A stretch of 64,000 nucleotides of DNA from Acanthosepion esculentum (lineage: Eukaryota; Mollusca; Cephalopoda; Sepiida; Sepiidae). The translations under genes and the position numbers were made by a program. Each line of letters opens with the position of its first letter. Position 1 is the first letter of the stretch. This document shows, piece by piece, positions 36,180-47,907 of this stretch. The notes under the pieces are model-generated. The model was not told the DNA's origin, ran no database searches, and was given only the letters and a program-made list of their open reading frames with translations. Location of the stretch: the NCBI GenBank assembly GCA_964036315.1, contig OZ038480.1, positions 9,913,703 to 9,977,702 on the forward strand. The letters run 5' to 3'.

Positions 36180-36430
36180 TACCACCCCTTGTCTGGAGGA
36201 GTGGATTTCTCTGTATCCTTGGAAACAGTGAATTATGAATTTTTGCTATGCCTTTAAAACTCAGTAAATTTTAAAATAAGTTGCTCCAAAATTCGCTTGA
36301 GGATGAAATGGAAGTAATGTTTTTAATTTAATTACAAAATTAAATTCAAAGCTTTTAGCTTCCATTTTTGAAACATGGTTATTACTGTGTAGCGAAAAAA
36401 CCATATTTTAAAACAGTTAATTTATAATAC
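36180..36430. repeat. Single-arm relative of the 14930-15288 foldback
   Basis: Shares AAAACTCAGTAAATT, TTGAGGATGAAATGG-like and GTGTAGCGAAAAAACCATAT with that repeat and again ends at a TA tract. Confidence 0.55.
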
Positions 36431-36471
<41 letters not shown>

Positions 36472-36488
36472 CAGAGAGAGAGATTGAG

Positions 36489-36545
<57 letters not shown>
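36431..36545. repeat. (TA)n(GA)n(GATA)n compound microsatellite
   Basis: TA, then GA with one ACA interruption, then about 15 GATA units. Confidence 0.96.
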
Positions 36546-36852
36546 CTGCATTTTATATATGTGACTTTTAATAATTCTTAGGCAGAATTTTATCAAACTG
36601 AATCTTGCTTGCTTAAGAATATGACATTTACTGATAAGTGATGTTACAGATTTTTAGAAAATCAAGTATTAAATTTTTTAAAAAAGTAAGAAAACTTCCA
36701 ATGAAGATTTTATCTAAAATATTCCAATTGAATTATAATTTCTTGGATAATTTGTGTAATATTAATACCCTATTAGGTGTGAAAACTTAAAAGAATTTGA
36801 ACAAGAATAAAAATCAACTTTGTTTAATTATAATTTTATTTGACTCTTGCAG

Positions 36853-36906
36853 CAGAAAAATATACATTACCACCTGTCATTTTGTCAACTTCACCTACAC
36901 CAACAA
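36853..36906 (+). CDS. Exon 5: Thr/Pro-rich linker after VWA2
   Basis: A 54-nt exon between CTCTTGCAG and CAA|GTAAGT, phase 1 at both ends. Joined to the last G of VWA2 it reads A-E-K-Y-T-L-P-P-V-I-L-S-T-S-P-T-P-T. The Thr/Ser/Pro content suggests an extended, possibly O-glycosylated spacer between adhesion domains. An identical copy with its flanking intron occurs at 50825-50878 after VWA3. The two copies are young, so their identity is only modest evidence of selection. A second in-frame AG three bases into the exon allows a NAGNAG-type choice dropping one codon. Confidence 0.68.
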
Positions 36907-37358
36907 GTAAGTACTATATTTTTTAGCTTAGTCTTTGTTTATTTATTTTACATATAAATAAAAACTGATGTTATTATACTTTTCATCTTTTAGACAACCT
37001 AGTTATTTCTTTATTTTTATGTATATATCATTTACTAACCTTCTAGGAATAGTGAATTTATTTATGTGAGTATATCTTTCTCCTTCCTTTACATGTCACC
37101 TCCGGTATTCTTCCTGTAGAAGTCAATTTTTCTACAATACAAAACTGCGTATAGTGACCTTAATCAAATTTAAGACTCCTTGATGTTTGCTAATTATTAA
37201 TCATAATGCAAAAAGGTAAAGATTATTTACAGGATTATGAATGAATGAATGAAAATCACTAAGGTTTGTGTTTAAAGCTGGAATTTGATTATTTTATTTC
37301 AACATTTTGCAATTTTCTACTAAAAATTCTATTGAACAAATTTTAGAAATCAATCTGG

Positions 37359-37854
37359 TTTGGTTTGGTTTGGGTTATTTTACGGCATATCAACCTCAAG
37401 GAATTATTTAATGCCGACAAAATTTTTATTACTGGTAATATTTTGTTTTGTCAAAAAATCGATTTCTGGTTATATTTTTCCTTCAAAAATGTATTGCTGG
37501 TAATAATTCTTTTCAAAAAATTATTGCTGGTAATATTTTTTCCACATAAATGTATTGTTTTTTTTTTCTTCAAAAATTTATTGCTGGAAATAATTTTTGA
37601 CAAAATATTTCTGGTATTAAAACCTGTTTTTACACTTTTATACTGTTTTTACGCTAGTTTCAGGGTTAACTGTTTGCTCATAGCTGGGAGCCTAACATGT
37701 GCTATCACCCCAGGTCAAGGTGAACCTGGGAACACCAGCAATTAAGAGGTGGTTCCACGCTCCTCAAAACCTCCTGATCAGAGGCCTTGCTGCTGTACGT
37801 AGTTTATCATCTTACCCAGGACATGGATGTGGTTTATCGTCATACCCAGGATGC
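37359..37854 (+). mobile_element. E-family retroposon, copy 2, with perfect 14-bp target duplication
   Basis: AGAAATCAATCTGG at 37345-37358 is repeated exactly at 37855-37868. The element starts TTTGGTTTGGTTTGGG, has one 111-bp-type unit start (GGCATATCAACCTCAAGG), several TTATTGCTGGTAATA units of about 35 bp, the GC-rich tail (CACCCCAGGTCAAGGTGAAC) and two 24-bp-like ends with TTACCCAGGA. The paralogous site in unit B lacks it. Frames at 37365 and 37699 are fortuitous. Confidence 0.85.
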
Positions 37855-38049
37855 AGAAATCAATCTGGATGTGATTCAATGAAAGTCAAAAGGAAATTAT
37901 GCTGAAAGGAATCAGGTTATTTTTAAAATAATAGGCCTGATCAAATCTACAATATTTACCTGAGAGCAATGTAAATCAAACATCATTTATCTTCACTGAG
38001 GCCAGTTATGGGGATGTTCACCATTTAGGTTTTGCAACCCCCACCCCAA

Positions 38050-38090
38050 AAAAGGAGAGAGAGAGAGAGAAAAAGAGAGAGAGAGAGAGT
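38050..38090. repeat. (GA)n microsatellite
   Basis: Short GA-rich run after a C/A run. Confidence 0.85.
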
Positions 38091-38547
38091 GTGAAAGAAT
38101 GACTCTAGAAAGACTTTTCCCCAAATACCCACTCATGCAGTTTCCTTTCCATCAACTACAGTGACATATTATTAATGAAATTTTTATGTTAAGATGTGAT
38201 GAAGGGAAAATAAATTCATGCCTTTCTTGAGGGGATTATTTCAAAGGAAACATATACATTTAAAAAATCAATATTTTCTGTGTTATTACCTTTATGCTCA
38301 CAACATAAAAAGAAATAAAATACAAATTTATTCAGACAAATATCTTTGCTTCTGTTGTAAGCTACAATGTTTTAACTACTATTATAACCTTCAACAGATG
38401 TCTGCTTTATTCCATAAAATATTGAAAAGGCATACTTCATCTGAGTTTATTGTACTCATTTAATATGTTTCATATAAAACAAAGTCTTTTTTTTTCTCTG
38501 AACAAGAAAAACTTTTTTTCACATTGATTCAACTTATGACCAGCAAG

Positions 38548-38595
38548 TAACTAAATACACTACACCAACACCATCACCCACTCAGCCATTGTTTG
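38548..38595 (+). CDS. Exon 6: candidate second Thr/Pro linker before VWA3
   Basis: With the acceptor at CAGCAAG (38541-38547) and donor TTTG|GTAAGTG, this 48-nt exon is phase 1 at both ends. It reads T-K-Y-T-T-P-T-P-S-P-T-Q-P-L-F and then joins G+AT to give Asp before the CNTS start of VWA3. The KYT start and Pro/Thr content echo exon 5. The acceptor lacks a tight pyrimidine tract, though a T-run lies about 30 nt upstream, so the 5' boundary is uncertain. The equivalent position in duplicated unit B (near 52.12 kb) is degraded and has no donor. Confidence 0.45.
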
Positions 38596-38639
38596 GTAAG
38601 TGAAGCATGTATTGAACATTTGGAGTCTTAAACCAAAAA

Positions 38640-40010
38640 TACAGATTTACTTAGGATAAATATTCAGATTAATATAGAAACTATTAGCCAAAAAAAACTT
38701 AACATTATCCTACATTGATTTTTTAAGCCACTGTTCTTTTTTTGGTTGTTATTGTCATAACATTTCCTTTATTCTCTTCTCCATCATTCTTTAGATGCTT
38801 CTTATAGCTGGTCACCTGGATATTTTTAACCAGACTTTCATTTTTAATCTATGAGCATTGAATATTCTCATTCTGCCACCCATGTATGTGATAATGCATT
38901 TAATTCTTCCATGTGACATCACTTGTCTGCTTCTCTCACAGAGCCAGGGTATATTAATTTTCGGTATTACTTGACTCAGGGGTTGAATTTATGACTCCCA
39001 GTTTAGCTTAAGTGATGCTTTACCAACACTTATGAATGTTAGCTTCCAATCTTAGGATGACTTGAAATCATATTAAGTGAGAGTTATTACAAGATCCTGA
39101 AAAGCAAGTTCCTCATCTGCTTCCTTTTTCATTGTGAATTGTAATGAATTTCTTCTTGTATTCCAATGATCCGGTCATACCTGAATATATTCATTGTGAG
39201 TCAAGATTATTTTTATGGTGTAGAAAGAGTCTAACCTTCTTTACACTGTTTTTGAAACATGGACTCATCCATCCACTAAGAGTAGAAAATCTGCTCATGG
39301 AAGAGGATCAAAAATTGTGTTGAAATGGCATAGCCCTTTCTAGTCATATGCTTGCCATACAAAGTACTATAGTCTCAGTCCATTTTCTCATGTGATTAAA
39401 CCCTTCTTCAGTCAACACCTTTTTTTCCAGTGTTTCCTTACAATGTTATTAACCAGCAACTATAAAATGTTATATGAACATTATAACAATTTTTCAGGTA
39501 TTTTAATTCTGTTGTAGTTCTTAAAGTTGTTGGGGGAATTGGTGGATGAATGTGTGCAAGAAAAGATGAGAAAAGTTGATGCTAAAAAGACAGATTCAGT
39601 TTCTTTTCTGATTAGCCATTTCTATGGTCTTTATAGTGTTTTGCAAAAAAGCTGAAGCAATGGAGGAAGAATTCAATTTGCTTTCCTCACCTTTTTTTGC
39701 CTAGCATTTTCATAAATAATAAAGAGTCCCTTTTTTATCTAAATCTGGACTAACACATTCACTGCAACTTTTACTTCATCTGCAAATGATGACCATGTCT
39801 TTCCTCTAGAAATTGGTGCCTAGAAAGAAATAATATTCCCACTGCTTGAAACTTCATTCTGTTCTTATCTATCATTTTTCTTCAGATTAATCTGGTATTG
39901 ACAGAAACATTTTTGGTGATAGAGAATTTAGAAAAAAAGGCAGATGAAGATGTGCTCTTTTCCCATGATAGATATGATTGGAAGGGTTTTTCATCATTCA
40001 ACAACTTGTT
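38640..40010 (+). repeat. Segmental duplication unit A, third part, including R block copy 2
   Basis: Matches 52195-53179 in order (AACATTATCCTACATTGATT onward), and 39080-40010 matches R block copy 1. It includes an old tRNA-like segment near 38980-39040 on the minus strand. Confidence 0.87.
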
Positions 40011-41194
40011 TTACCGAGAGTTTTCTTCCCTTAACAAGATGCAAAGAGTTGATTAGTTTCACTATGCTACTTGCATGACTGATTTTTACAATAAACCTTT
40101 ACTTATTTTATCCACCTTGTTTTTGAAGTATATATTTCAATTAGCATGGAATATAACAGTTTTGTTTCTTTGGTCATTTTTTCTATCACTTTTTTTTCCA
40201 TTCCATCTTGTTGTGAGTTATCTTTTTGCAGTGTTCTAACTAAAACCTTTATGGTTTTCCATTTTCTATGTATGCCACATCTTGAAAAGAATTTCTACTA
40301 TCTGTACATGAGCATTTAAAAGGTAAAATGACTGCTCAATTTTGTCAATCTGTGTAAATCCTTGACAGCAGTTAAAACACATAACAACTCCCATGGTAAC
40401 AAAATTCATTCTATAGCTACAAAATAATTCACATTACACAAGGTCATCACGGGAGGCTGAAGGAATGCTGGAGCTAATCATTATCCATTCATATTATATT
40501 TTTTCATTCATCACAGAAATTCATCCTTCACATTCACAATACATAATTGTTTAAATATTGCATTTGTTCTATGGAACCAAATTAAAACACGCAATGAATC
40601 ACAAGCATGATCTTGTGAATCGAGGGAAGGGTAAATATATTTTGGAACAAAATAGAAAGTAAAAGTTTAATATGTTTTGGGAAGAGTGGTCACTGGTCTT
40701 TTTAGATGGATGGTGCATGCTTGGAAAAAAGTGATGCATTCTCTAAGGCAGGGAGACATTTGAAAGCATTATGATAGGTTTAAGAGGCAAAGATTTTTGG
40801 TTCGTTCAAGATGTAATAATGAGGCTGTAATAAAAAAAAAGAAGAAGCCTTTTTAATCTAGATTGTGGATCTTTAACAGAGCTAAAATGTGGAGAGGTTA
40901 CAAGTTTCATTCCCTCATCATGCTCAGAGCATATATGCTTTGTGATGTCAACAAACACTCCTTCCCGCTTTTGTAATGTCAACAAATACTTGTTGTCACT
41001 TCCATAATGCCTGTTGTAGTAGAAACTTGTAATCACAGATAAAACTATAGTAATGCCGTTGAACAGTACTGGTGTCAGATGCCTTTGAATAACACTCGCA
41101 CTAGTAACACTCACTTGATAATACTCACTCTAATAGTAATCATCAAATAGTGATCCGAATAGTAATCTGTATATAGTGATCACTTAGATCGCTA

Positions 41195-41950
41195 TCTATA
41201 AAAGGCAGGATGTGTGTGTTTGTATGTAACAAATGCACGGCCGCAATTTTTGACAGATTTGGACCAAATTTTACATGCACATGCTCCAAGTTAGTAAAAA
41301 TTCCAAGACTAACTTTGCATTTCCCAACTCCCATCGATAGTGGAAATAATCGATTTTTTCATGCTTCTACGGCAGTTTTCATGTAGTTTGCGGCCATTTT
41401 CTACTGGCCAGAGTGAGGGCCTATAGCTGGCTGCCGCGAATAGGCAGGAAGATTCTATTGGCCAGTGTGAGAACCAACAGCTGACTGACACGAATGTTAA
41501 CTAGCATGCAAAAAAATCGATAACTGCATTCGGCGCAAGTGGGAAAAATTTAAATCTGCATGGTACTTTACTCCAATTGGCTCATTCGCTCGCTTAAACT
41601 CAACATTGATTCTGATTCCGCAGAACTGGGTTGGGTGTGAAAAAATAATTGTTGTTAACATTCTTTTTTCATTCGGTTTTTCCAGTTACGAGTCCTTTTT
41701 TAAAGCTGAACATTTTGTGTTCATTTTGTTTAGTTTTTTTTTCGTAATAGATTTAATGTTTAGTATAGAGCTTAGAAAAAATTTGCACTGTGAGATAGGC
41801 AAGAAGTAAGGCATGTAGCAACATCAGCACGGCAAAGGGCACTCCTTTAAAGGCAAGGAAGGGCAAAAATATTTTAAGTCAAGTGATAGCGATTGCTGTA
41901 TGAGTCATACAATTTTTGAATCAAGCACAGGCAACACCGGGCCATGCTAG
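41195..41950 (+). mobile_element. Non-autonomous Helitron-like element
   Basis: The segment begins TCTATAAAAGGCAGGATGTG, preceded by A. It ends ACACCGGGCCATGCTAG, followed by T. The TC start, CTAG end with a short GGC...GCC hairpin just before, and A/T insertion context fit Helitrons. No Rep/helicase sequence is present; the 67-residue frame at 41606 is not a domain. Confidence 0.45.
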
Positions 41951-42539
41951 TGCCATACTAATTCTCATATATACATTTCTTTTACCATCATATGATCTAC
42001 TTATTGAAAATGGGATTGCCTGTGTTTGCTCTCAGGTATTCTGTGTTCAAACTCCAGTGTTGGCAGTGACACTTTATTCCTATATAATAATATGATCAAC
42101 ACTAACCAGGAAATTTTATCAAAGAGAACACTTTGTAAAAAGTTTAGTGAATTTTCACTATTTACATTATTCGGACTATTGTTTCCTTTCAGATTCAACA
42201 ACTCTTCTAAATTTCTTGAATCTACTGGATTCTACTGGATCTTAAGAAATAAATACCAAGATGAGAATAGGATATGTTCCTACAGATTACCTTTCATCTT
42301 TGGTTCCAAACAACCATTCTTGCTACACCAAGCAGCATAGGAAGCCTCATTCATTTCACCTCACAGTATGGTGCGTTTTCTCACATTCATTTTGAGCATT
42401 GATGGGTAACATTCAAGCTCAATATGTAATATCACGGAGCAGAATCTGAATTCTTTCCAGTCCTGATGATTAGTTGTACCCTCAAAGAGAATTTAGATGT
42501 CTATTAGAATTCATGTTCAGTCCAGACATGAAGAGGAAC

Positions 42540-43010
42540 CTATATATATCATCTATCAGGAAATATGGTGGAAAAATGGTTTGTTCCTTACACTTCACCA
42601 GAAATACCTGACTCCCCCAGTCTTGCTCTATCTTTGCAAGAACCAAATCAAACCAAAAATGGAGTATTGGAGCCATATCTAAGTTGGAAGTGCCCAATTC
42701 TGTCTTTTCAGAATGTATATAGCCTTATAGGTGATTAATTATTTTCTATCCTAAAAGACCTTTCCTTCATTGATAGCTTCTCGCTACACTATTTTCATGG
42801 AGAACATTCTGCCAAGCAAAATTCCTTATTTCTACCCAGCCATGGACACAGGGTTGAATTATCCTCCTTTTTTTCATATTCCATTTATAAAAAGGAATAT
42901 ACATTCAGACAACTTTTTCCCAAGAGCTGCTGCTTTGTAGAACAGATTGCTAAGAGGATGCTTCCCTGATTTACAAGTTCCACCATTATCTATCCTGCCT
43001 GTCTTTATAA
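42540..43010 (+). pseudogene. LINE reverse transcriptase C-terminal relic
   Basis: Broken + strand frames read YLTPPVLLYLCKNQIKPKME and YWSHIW. These are followed by TFRQLFPKSCCFVEQ and RMLPDLQVPP, the common post-RT order of non-LTR elements. Stops and indels are present. Confidence 0.55.
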
Positions 43011-44493
43011 TCTGCACTTGTTATTTCCAACTCTTATGTCTTATGTATAAAACAGCCTCATTCATTAACTTTCTTTTTTTAGTAGCTCTTGGGATTTGTA
43101 TTGGATTAACAATAGGTTTTAAAAAATACCAACACAGACTTAAAATATACAAATCATAATACAGTAGAATAAGGTATGCTTGACCATTTCTGAAATACTA
43201 AATATGCATCAATTTCAGTTGAGCATTTCTGCCATTCTCTCCGAGGAATTTACTTCATAAAGTGGCAGTGAATTCTGTTCAATCAACAGGTAAGAGAAAA
43301 CTCAGTAGCTGAAGTAATCAGGATGCTGTGCTCATGACCACATTGAATTGAACATCCTAATGAGCAAATCAAACATTACAGACTAGATCCAAAGTAATTC
43401 CCTCCATTAATCTCAATTGTGATAGATCACTGAACCATGAATTATTGTGCAAAATCTGTAGACCTTCACTGAAAAACTGTTTCTCTCCAATCAATCTATA
43501 AGGACATTCAAAGCCAGGTTGATACAGATCTAATCCAAGCACAGTGAAGGACATGCTAACACTCTGCTCTCAAACAATATACATTATTGATTCACCAGGT
43601 GTTGCATCTCCATATTCCTATTGCACAGTCATTAGAGACTGAAAGATCTTTGAACCATTGAGCATTCATATGGTTGTCAGAGCAAAAATATCTGGAAAAT
43701 TAGTTGCGCAGCACAACTCTTTAAGGATAATATCATTCCAATTCAAGTTTGTAATAACACTTCAATCTTTGCATTTTAAAGCCATTCTTTACCAACTGGA
43801 GGTCAGGTCCAGACCACGCTTCCAGAAGACAGACAGACCTGTCAGTCCAAATGAAAAAAAAAAAATAAGAACATAATAAATTTCAACACTAAAAAAACTC
43901 TAACAAAAAGTGCAATTGTAGAAATAAAACCAAATATCAAATAAAGGGAAAGAAGAAAGAAAAATATATTATATAAGATAAAAATGACAACAAAGGAGAA
44001 TACAAGGTTATGGGAATGATTTACATCAGGGCAACTGGAAAAAAAATTTTTGGAAGGATACGCAAGCCAATTGCATCTCTCAAATACAAAAGATACAAGA
44101 ACAATACCATACCAAAATTTATTTAGGAACTAAAAGCAAAATAGAAAACACAGCAGAATAGTATATAATAAAAAAGATAAGGAGAAACCGAAGAATAAAT
44201 TGCAATCTATCTATGAAGGAGAAGCTACGAATTTGAGAATTTAAAAACATGAATAATTTAATATACAAAAGGAATGTAATTATTTAAAACTGCTGATGCA
44301 TATCTTTTGAAAAGCATTGAAAGAAAAATAAATCTCAGGAGTGTTTATAATAAACAAACATTTATTTGGAAAAATTGTCTGGTGTAACACAATACCGGTA
44401 ATGGGTAAATAAAATTAAAAATATAAATTTGTAATGTAGTAAAAAGCACTTTGAAAGTATTTAAAAAGAGCACACATATATGTAAAAAAAAAG

Positions 44494-44496
<3 letters not shown>

Positions 44497-44553
<57 letters not shown>
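44497..44553. repeat. (TA)n microsatellite
   Basis: A pure TA tract of about 56 bp. Confidence 0.96.
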
Positions 44554-44555
<2 letters not shown>

Positions 44556-44954
44556 TATGTAAATTGTTTAAAAAATTCAAAGACTTATCTCCCAACTGAG
44601 TTTCACAGAAATTACTCTGCTCATCAACGGCATGATAAACTTGCTTCATTAAGTTTATTAAATTATTTTAACTGGAAACAGTGGTGTTGGGTTATGAAAT
44701 TTATTAATGTAGATAGGAGTGTTAGTTTTTTGTGTATAGTTTAAAAATGTCATTATTTAAGTTAAAAGGTATTTCTAAGAAACTTATTTATTTTTGCTTG
44801 GTTTCTATATCAATTGTAAATTCCATGTTCTTTTTTTAATTTTCATTATATCTTTTCTGCTTATGTCAGATATTGTACCTGTCCAAATTCTTAATCATCA
44901 CTATATTTTCCTATATCAGTTTTGTCATGTATTGTAAATAGTTTATTAATTATG

Positions 44955-45512
44955 GATTTACATTATTTACATTATTCAGACTATTGTCCTCATCTTTGTC
45001 ATCAAATTTATTACAACGTTTCGGCCCTTTAGTAACTGTCTATATTTCTGAGATGAGGTTTTGTGTACACTATTTACATTATTCCAACTATTGTCCTCAT
45101 CTTTGTCGCCATATTTATTACAATGTTTCGGCTGTTGTACGCTCTGGACTTCTTCAAGTGGTTGGAATGTTGAACTGAACCCTTTATTTTGCTCACTGGG
45201 GTAGACTGTTCTAGTTCCACGTGCCATGTTTAATGGATGTCAGTTATCAGTTAAAAAATGGTTGCTGAAGACATTAGGATTATAATACCCAGAAATTCAT
45301 ACACAGATGTCCTCAAGGATGTTTAATGGATGTCAGTTATCAGTGGATAAAGGCGTTGGTTAGCTCCAGTGACAGAACCCAAAGAGTGCGAGTTCAATAC
45401 CCGGTTAAGGCAGTGGAGAACTTTCAGAGAGAAATTAACAGGAGAAAACTGATAATAAAATAACTGATAAAATAATATACATAATACCTCATCTCAGAAA
45501 TATAGACACAAT
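44955..45512. mobile_element. Nested and inverted S1-family SINE copies
   Basis: Two partial minus copies (44955-45035 and 45050-45262) are followed by a + copy head (GGATAAAGGCGTTGGTTAGC, B box GAGTTCAATACCC) at 45340-45512. Confidence 0.7.
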
Positions 45513-45529
45513 TATAGATTTATACTTAG

Positions 45530-46612
45530 GCTTATTTTGTTTTACATCATATCAACCTCAATACGTTATCTAATGCTGACTAAAATTTTTAGTATAGATT
45601 TGTATAAATAGAATATGTATTCTTTGGTTAGATTGGTTTGGTTTATTTTGCTTAACGGCATATCAACTTCAACAGGTTATTTAATGCCAACAACATTTTT
45701 AGGATAGATTCGTATGAATAGAATATGTATTCTTTGGTTAAGATTGGTTTGCTTTATTTTGCTTAACAGCATATCAACCTCAATGGGTTATTTAATGCCG
45801 ACAACATTTTTAGGATAGATTCGTATGAATAGAATATGTATTCTTTGGTTAAGATTGGTTTGCTTTATTTTGCTTAACAGCATATCAACCTCAATGGGTT
45901 ATTTAATGCCGACAACATTTTTAGGATAGATTCGTATGAATAGAATATGTATTCTTTGGTTAAGATTGGTTTGCTTTATTTTGCTTAACAGCATATCAAC
46001 CTCAATGGGTTATTTAATGCCGACAACATTTTTAGGATAGATTCGTATGAATAGAATATGTATTCTTTGGTTAAGATTGGTTTGCTTTATTTTGCTTAAC
46101 AGCATATCAACCTCAATGGGTTATTTAATGCCGACAACATTTTTAGGATAGATTCGTATGAATAGAATATGTATTCTTTGGTTAAGATTGGTTTGCTTTA
46201 TTTTGCTTAACAGCATATCAACCTCAATGGGTTATTTAATGCCAACAACATTTTTAGGATAGATTCGTATGAATAGAATATGTATTCTTTGGTTAGATTG
46301 GTTTGGTTTATTTTGCTTAACGGCATATCAACTTCAACAGGTTATTTAATGCCAACAACATTTTTAGGATAGATTCGTATGAATAGAATATGTATTCTTT
46401 GGTTAAGATTGGTTTGCTTTATTTTGCTTAACAGCATATCAACCTCAATGGGTTATTTAATGCCGACAACATTTTTAGGATAGATTCGTATGAATAGAAT
46501 ATGTATTCTTTGGTTAAGATTGGTTTGCTTTATTTTGCTTAACAGCATATCAACCTCAGTGGGTAATTTAATGCCAACAACATTTTTAGGATAGATTCGT
46601 ATGAATAGCTTT
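45530..46612 (+). repeat. 111-bp satellite array derived from the E element
   Basis: Nearly ten units of exactly 111 bp, e.g. TCTTTGGTTA recurring at 45731 and 45842, each with GCATATCAACCTCAATGGG and AGGATAGATTCGTATGAATA. Units fall into two subtypes (AACGGC...ACTTCAACAGG and AACAGC...ACCTCAATGGG). The same unit heads the E elements at 22848 and 37359, but the E tail is absent. Confidence 0.95.
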
Positions 46613-47317
46613 TCACTGAATAAGTGTATCAGTTATAATTTCATCTTTAATTATCGACTCAAATGCCCAGAAGAAATGAAATATTTGTAAAGGTGAATTA
46701 CCACATTTACAGTACAAGCATCCATTATCCTGGTTAGGATGACACATTTGATTTCATCTGTTCCGGTGCATGATGGCAGTTTTCATATTTATTTAACTAC
46801 TTTTGTATAATCTCTCTTTTTCTTTCTTTATTGTTAATTATCATTTGTATCTATATTTTAAAGTAATTTTGTTAATTAACTTTTACTTTTTCTCTTTTAT
46901 TGTTAATTATTTACTATTTTGGTTTCATACTCCTACATAGTCTGGTACCAAGGGTCAGAGGTTATTTAGTGATCTATTTGTCACTATCACTATAGGATCA
47001 ATCACCAAAATCCAAACATTCACTCTGAAAATTTTTCTTGACACATTTGATAATTTCATATGGTAGGAAAGGGATAAAAGTTATAGATTAATTGTGGCCT
47101 CAAATTTTACCAGCAACTTTAACCAATTATTTCCAAGTTGAAGGTTGGGATTGAACCAGACACTGAGTAACTTGCATATCAATGAAAAACCTGAAAGAAC
47201 AAAGGAAACTTGTGGTGCATCAAACAGTCATCAATTCAAGTTTACTTTTAGATGCAAATTCCCAGAAGAAATGACAGTTGGGCTTATTCATTAATGCAGT
47301 ACCGTTTTTTTTTTCAG

Positions 47318-47881
47318 ATTGTAATACATCTATGGCAGACATTTTATTCATCCTTGATTCTTCTGGAAGTGTTTCAAGTCCTAATTTTCAAATAATGCTG
47401 AAATTTGTGACAGAAATAGTGGAAGGATTTGACATTAGTAATGAAACTGTTCGTGTAGCTGTCAACATTTTTGCAACAAACACTCTTGAACAAATCAACC
47501 TCAATGAATACTATGACAAGGTTGCACTTAAGAAAGCCATAAATAATATAAAACGCATCACAGGTACAACTAACACAGCCGATGCACTTTTGAAGGCACG
47601 CACTGTTAGTTTATTGCCACGACATGGTGATCGACCAAATGTCCCAAATATTGTGATTGTTATAACAGATGGGAATTCCAATAACAAATTCAAAACAGCC
47701 GAAGAAGCTAAACAGCTACAAAAGACAGCAGTAATATTCTCCATTGGTATAGGACCTACAGTTAATGTCAATGAACTGAAGGCCATAGCTACTGGGCCAG
47801 ATATCGCTCATGTCTTTCAAGTTAAAAACTTTAAAGGCTTAAACAATATTAAAAAAGAACTTGCTACCAAAACATGTGAAG
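47318..47881 (+). CDS. Exon 7: von Willebrand factor A domain 3 (VWA3)
   Basis: A 564-nt symmetric phase-1 exon with the same splice signals as VWA2 (T-run CAG acceptor, GAAG|GTAAGAG donor). It encodes CNTSMADILFILDSSGSVS through KTCEG, with DSSGS, Thr of TNTADAL and Asp of VITDGNS all retained. It differs from VWA2 at 8 residues of about 188, three of them adjacent (PTV for TGI in the loop after FSIGIG). The reading frame happens to stay open upstream to 47278 and downstream to 48114. The upstream part is intron. The downstream part is a VWA relic described separately. The splice signals argue that translation is confined to the exon. Confidence 0.93.
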
Positions 47882-47907
47882 GTAAGAGTTTATTTTTTTA
47901 TCCATTA

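Larger units (their letters stand above)
29269..36852 (+). other. Intron 4 of the VWA gene (7.6 kb)
   Basis: After the VWA relic, 29700-30600 and 30740-31640 are AT-rich with nothing recognised. The rest holds a mariner, SINE, antisense LINE, Penelope-like relic and microsatellites, given separately. From about 36566 the DNA is duplicated near 50562. Confidence 0.6.
36566..38040 (+). repeat. Segmental duplication unit A, second part (around exon 5)
   Basis: Matches 50562-51530 on both sides of exon 5. The match is interrupted by the E element at 37359-37854, which is absent from unit B. Confidence 0.82.
38596..47317 (+). other. Intron 6 of the VWA gene (8.7 kb)
   Basis: 40020-41190 is unique AT-rich DNA with no recognised gene; the 102-residue minus frame at 40806 has no motif. 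43000-44490 also shows nothing clear beyond LINE debris. Other contents are listed separately. Confidence 0.6.

Noticed and set aside
40806..41114. 102-residue minus-strand frame in intron 6
   Set aside because: No domain, no start context or splice support; probably chance in unique AT-rich DNA.
47278..47317. Upstream Met and reading frame extending VWA3 in the 5' direction
   Set aside because: It runs through the T-rich acceptor tract; the CAG acceptor and phase match to VWA2 show it is intron.
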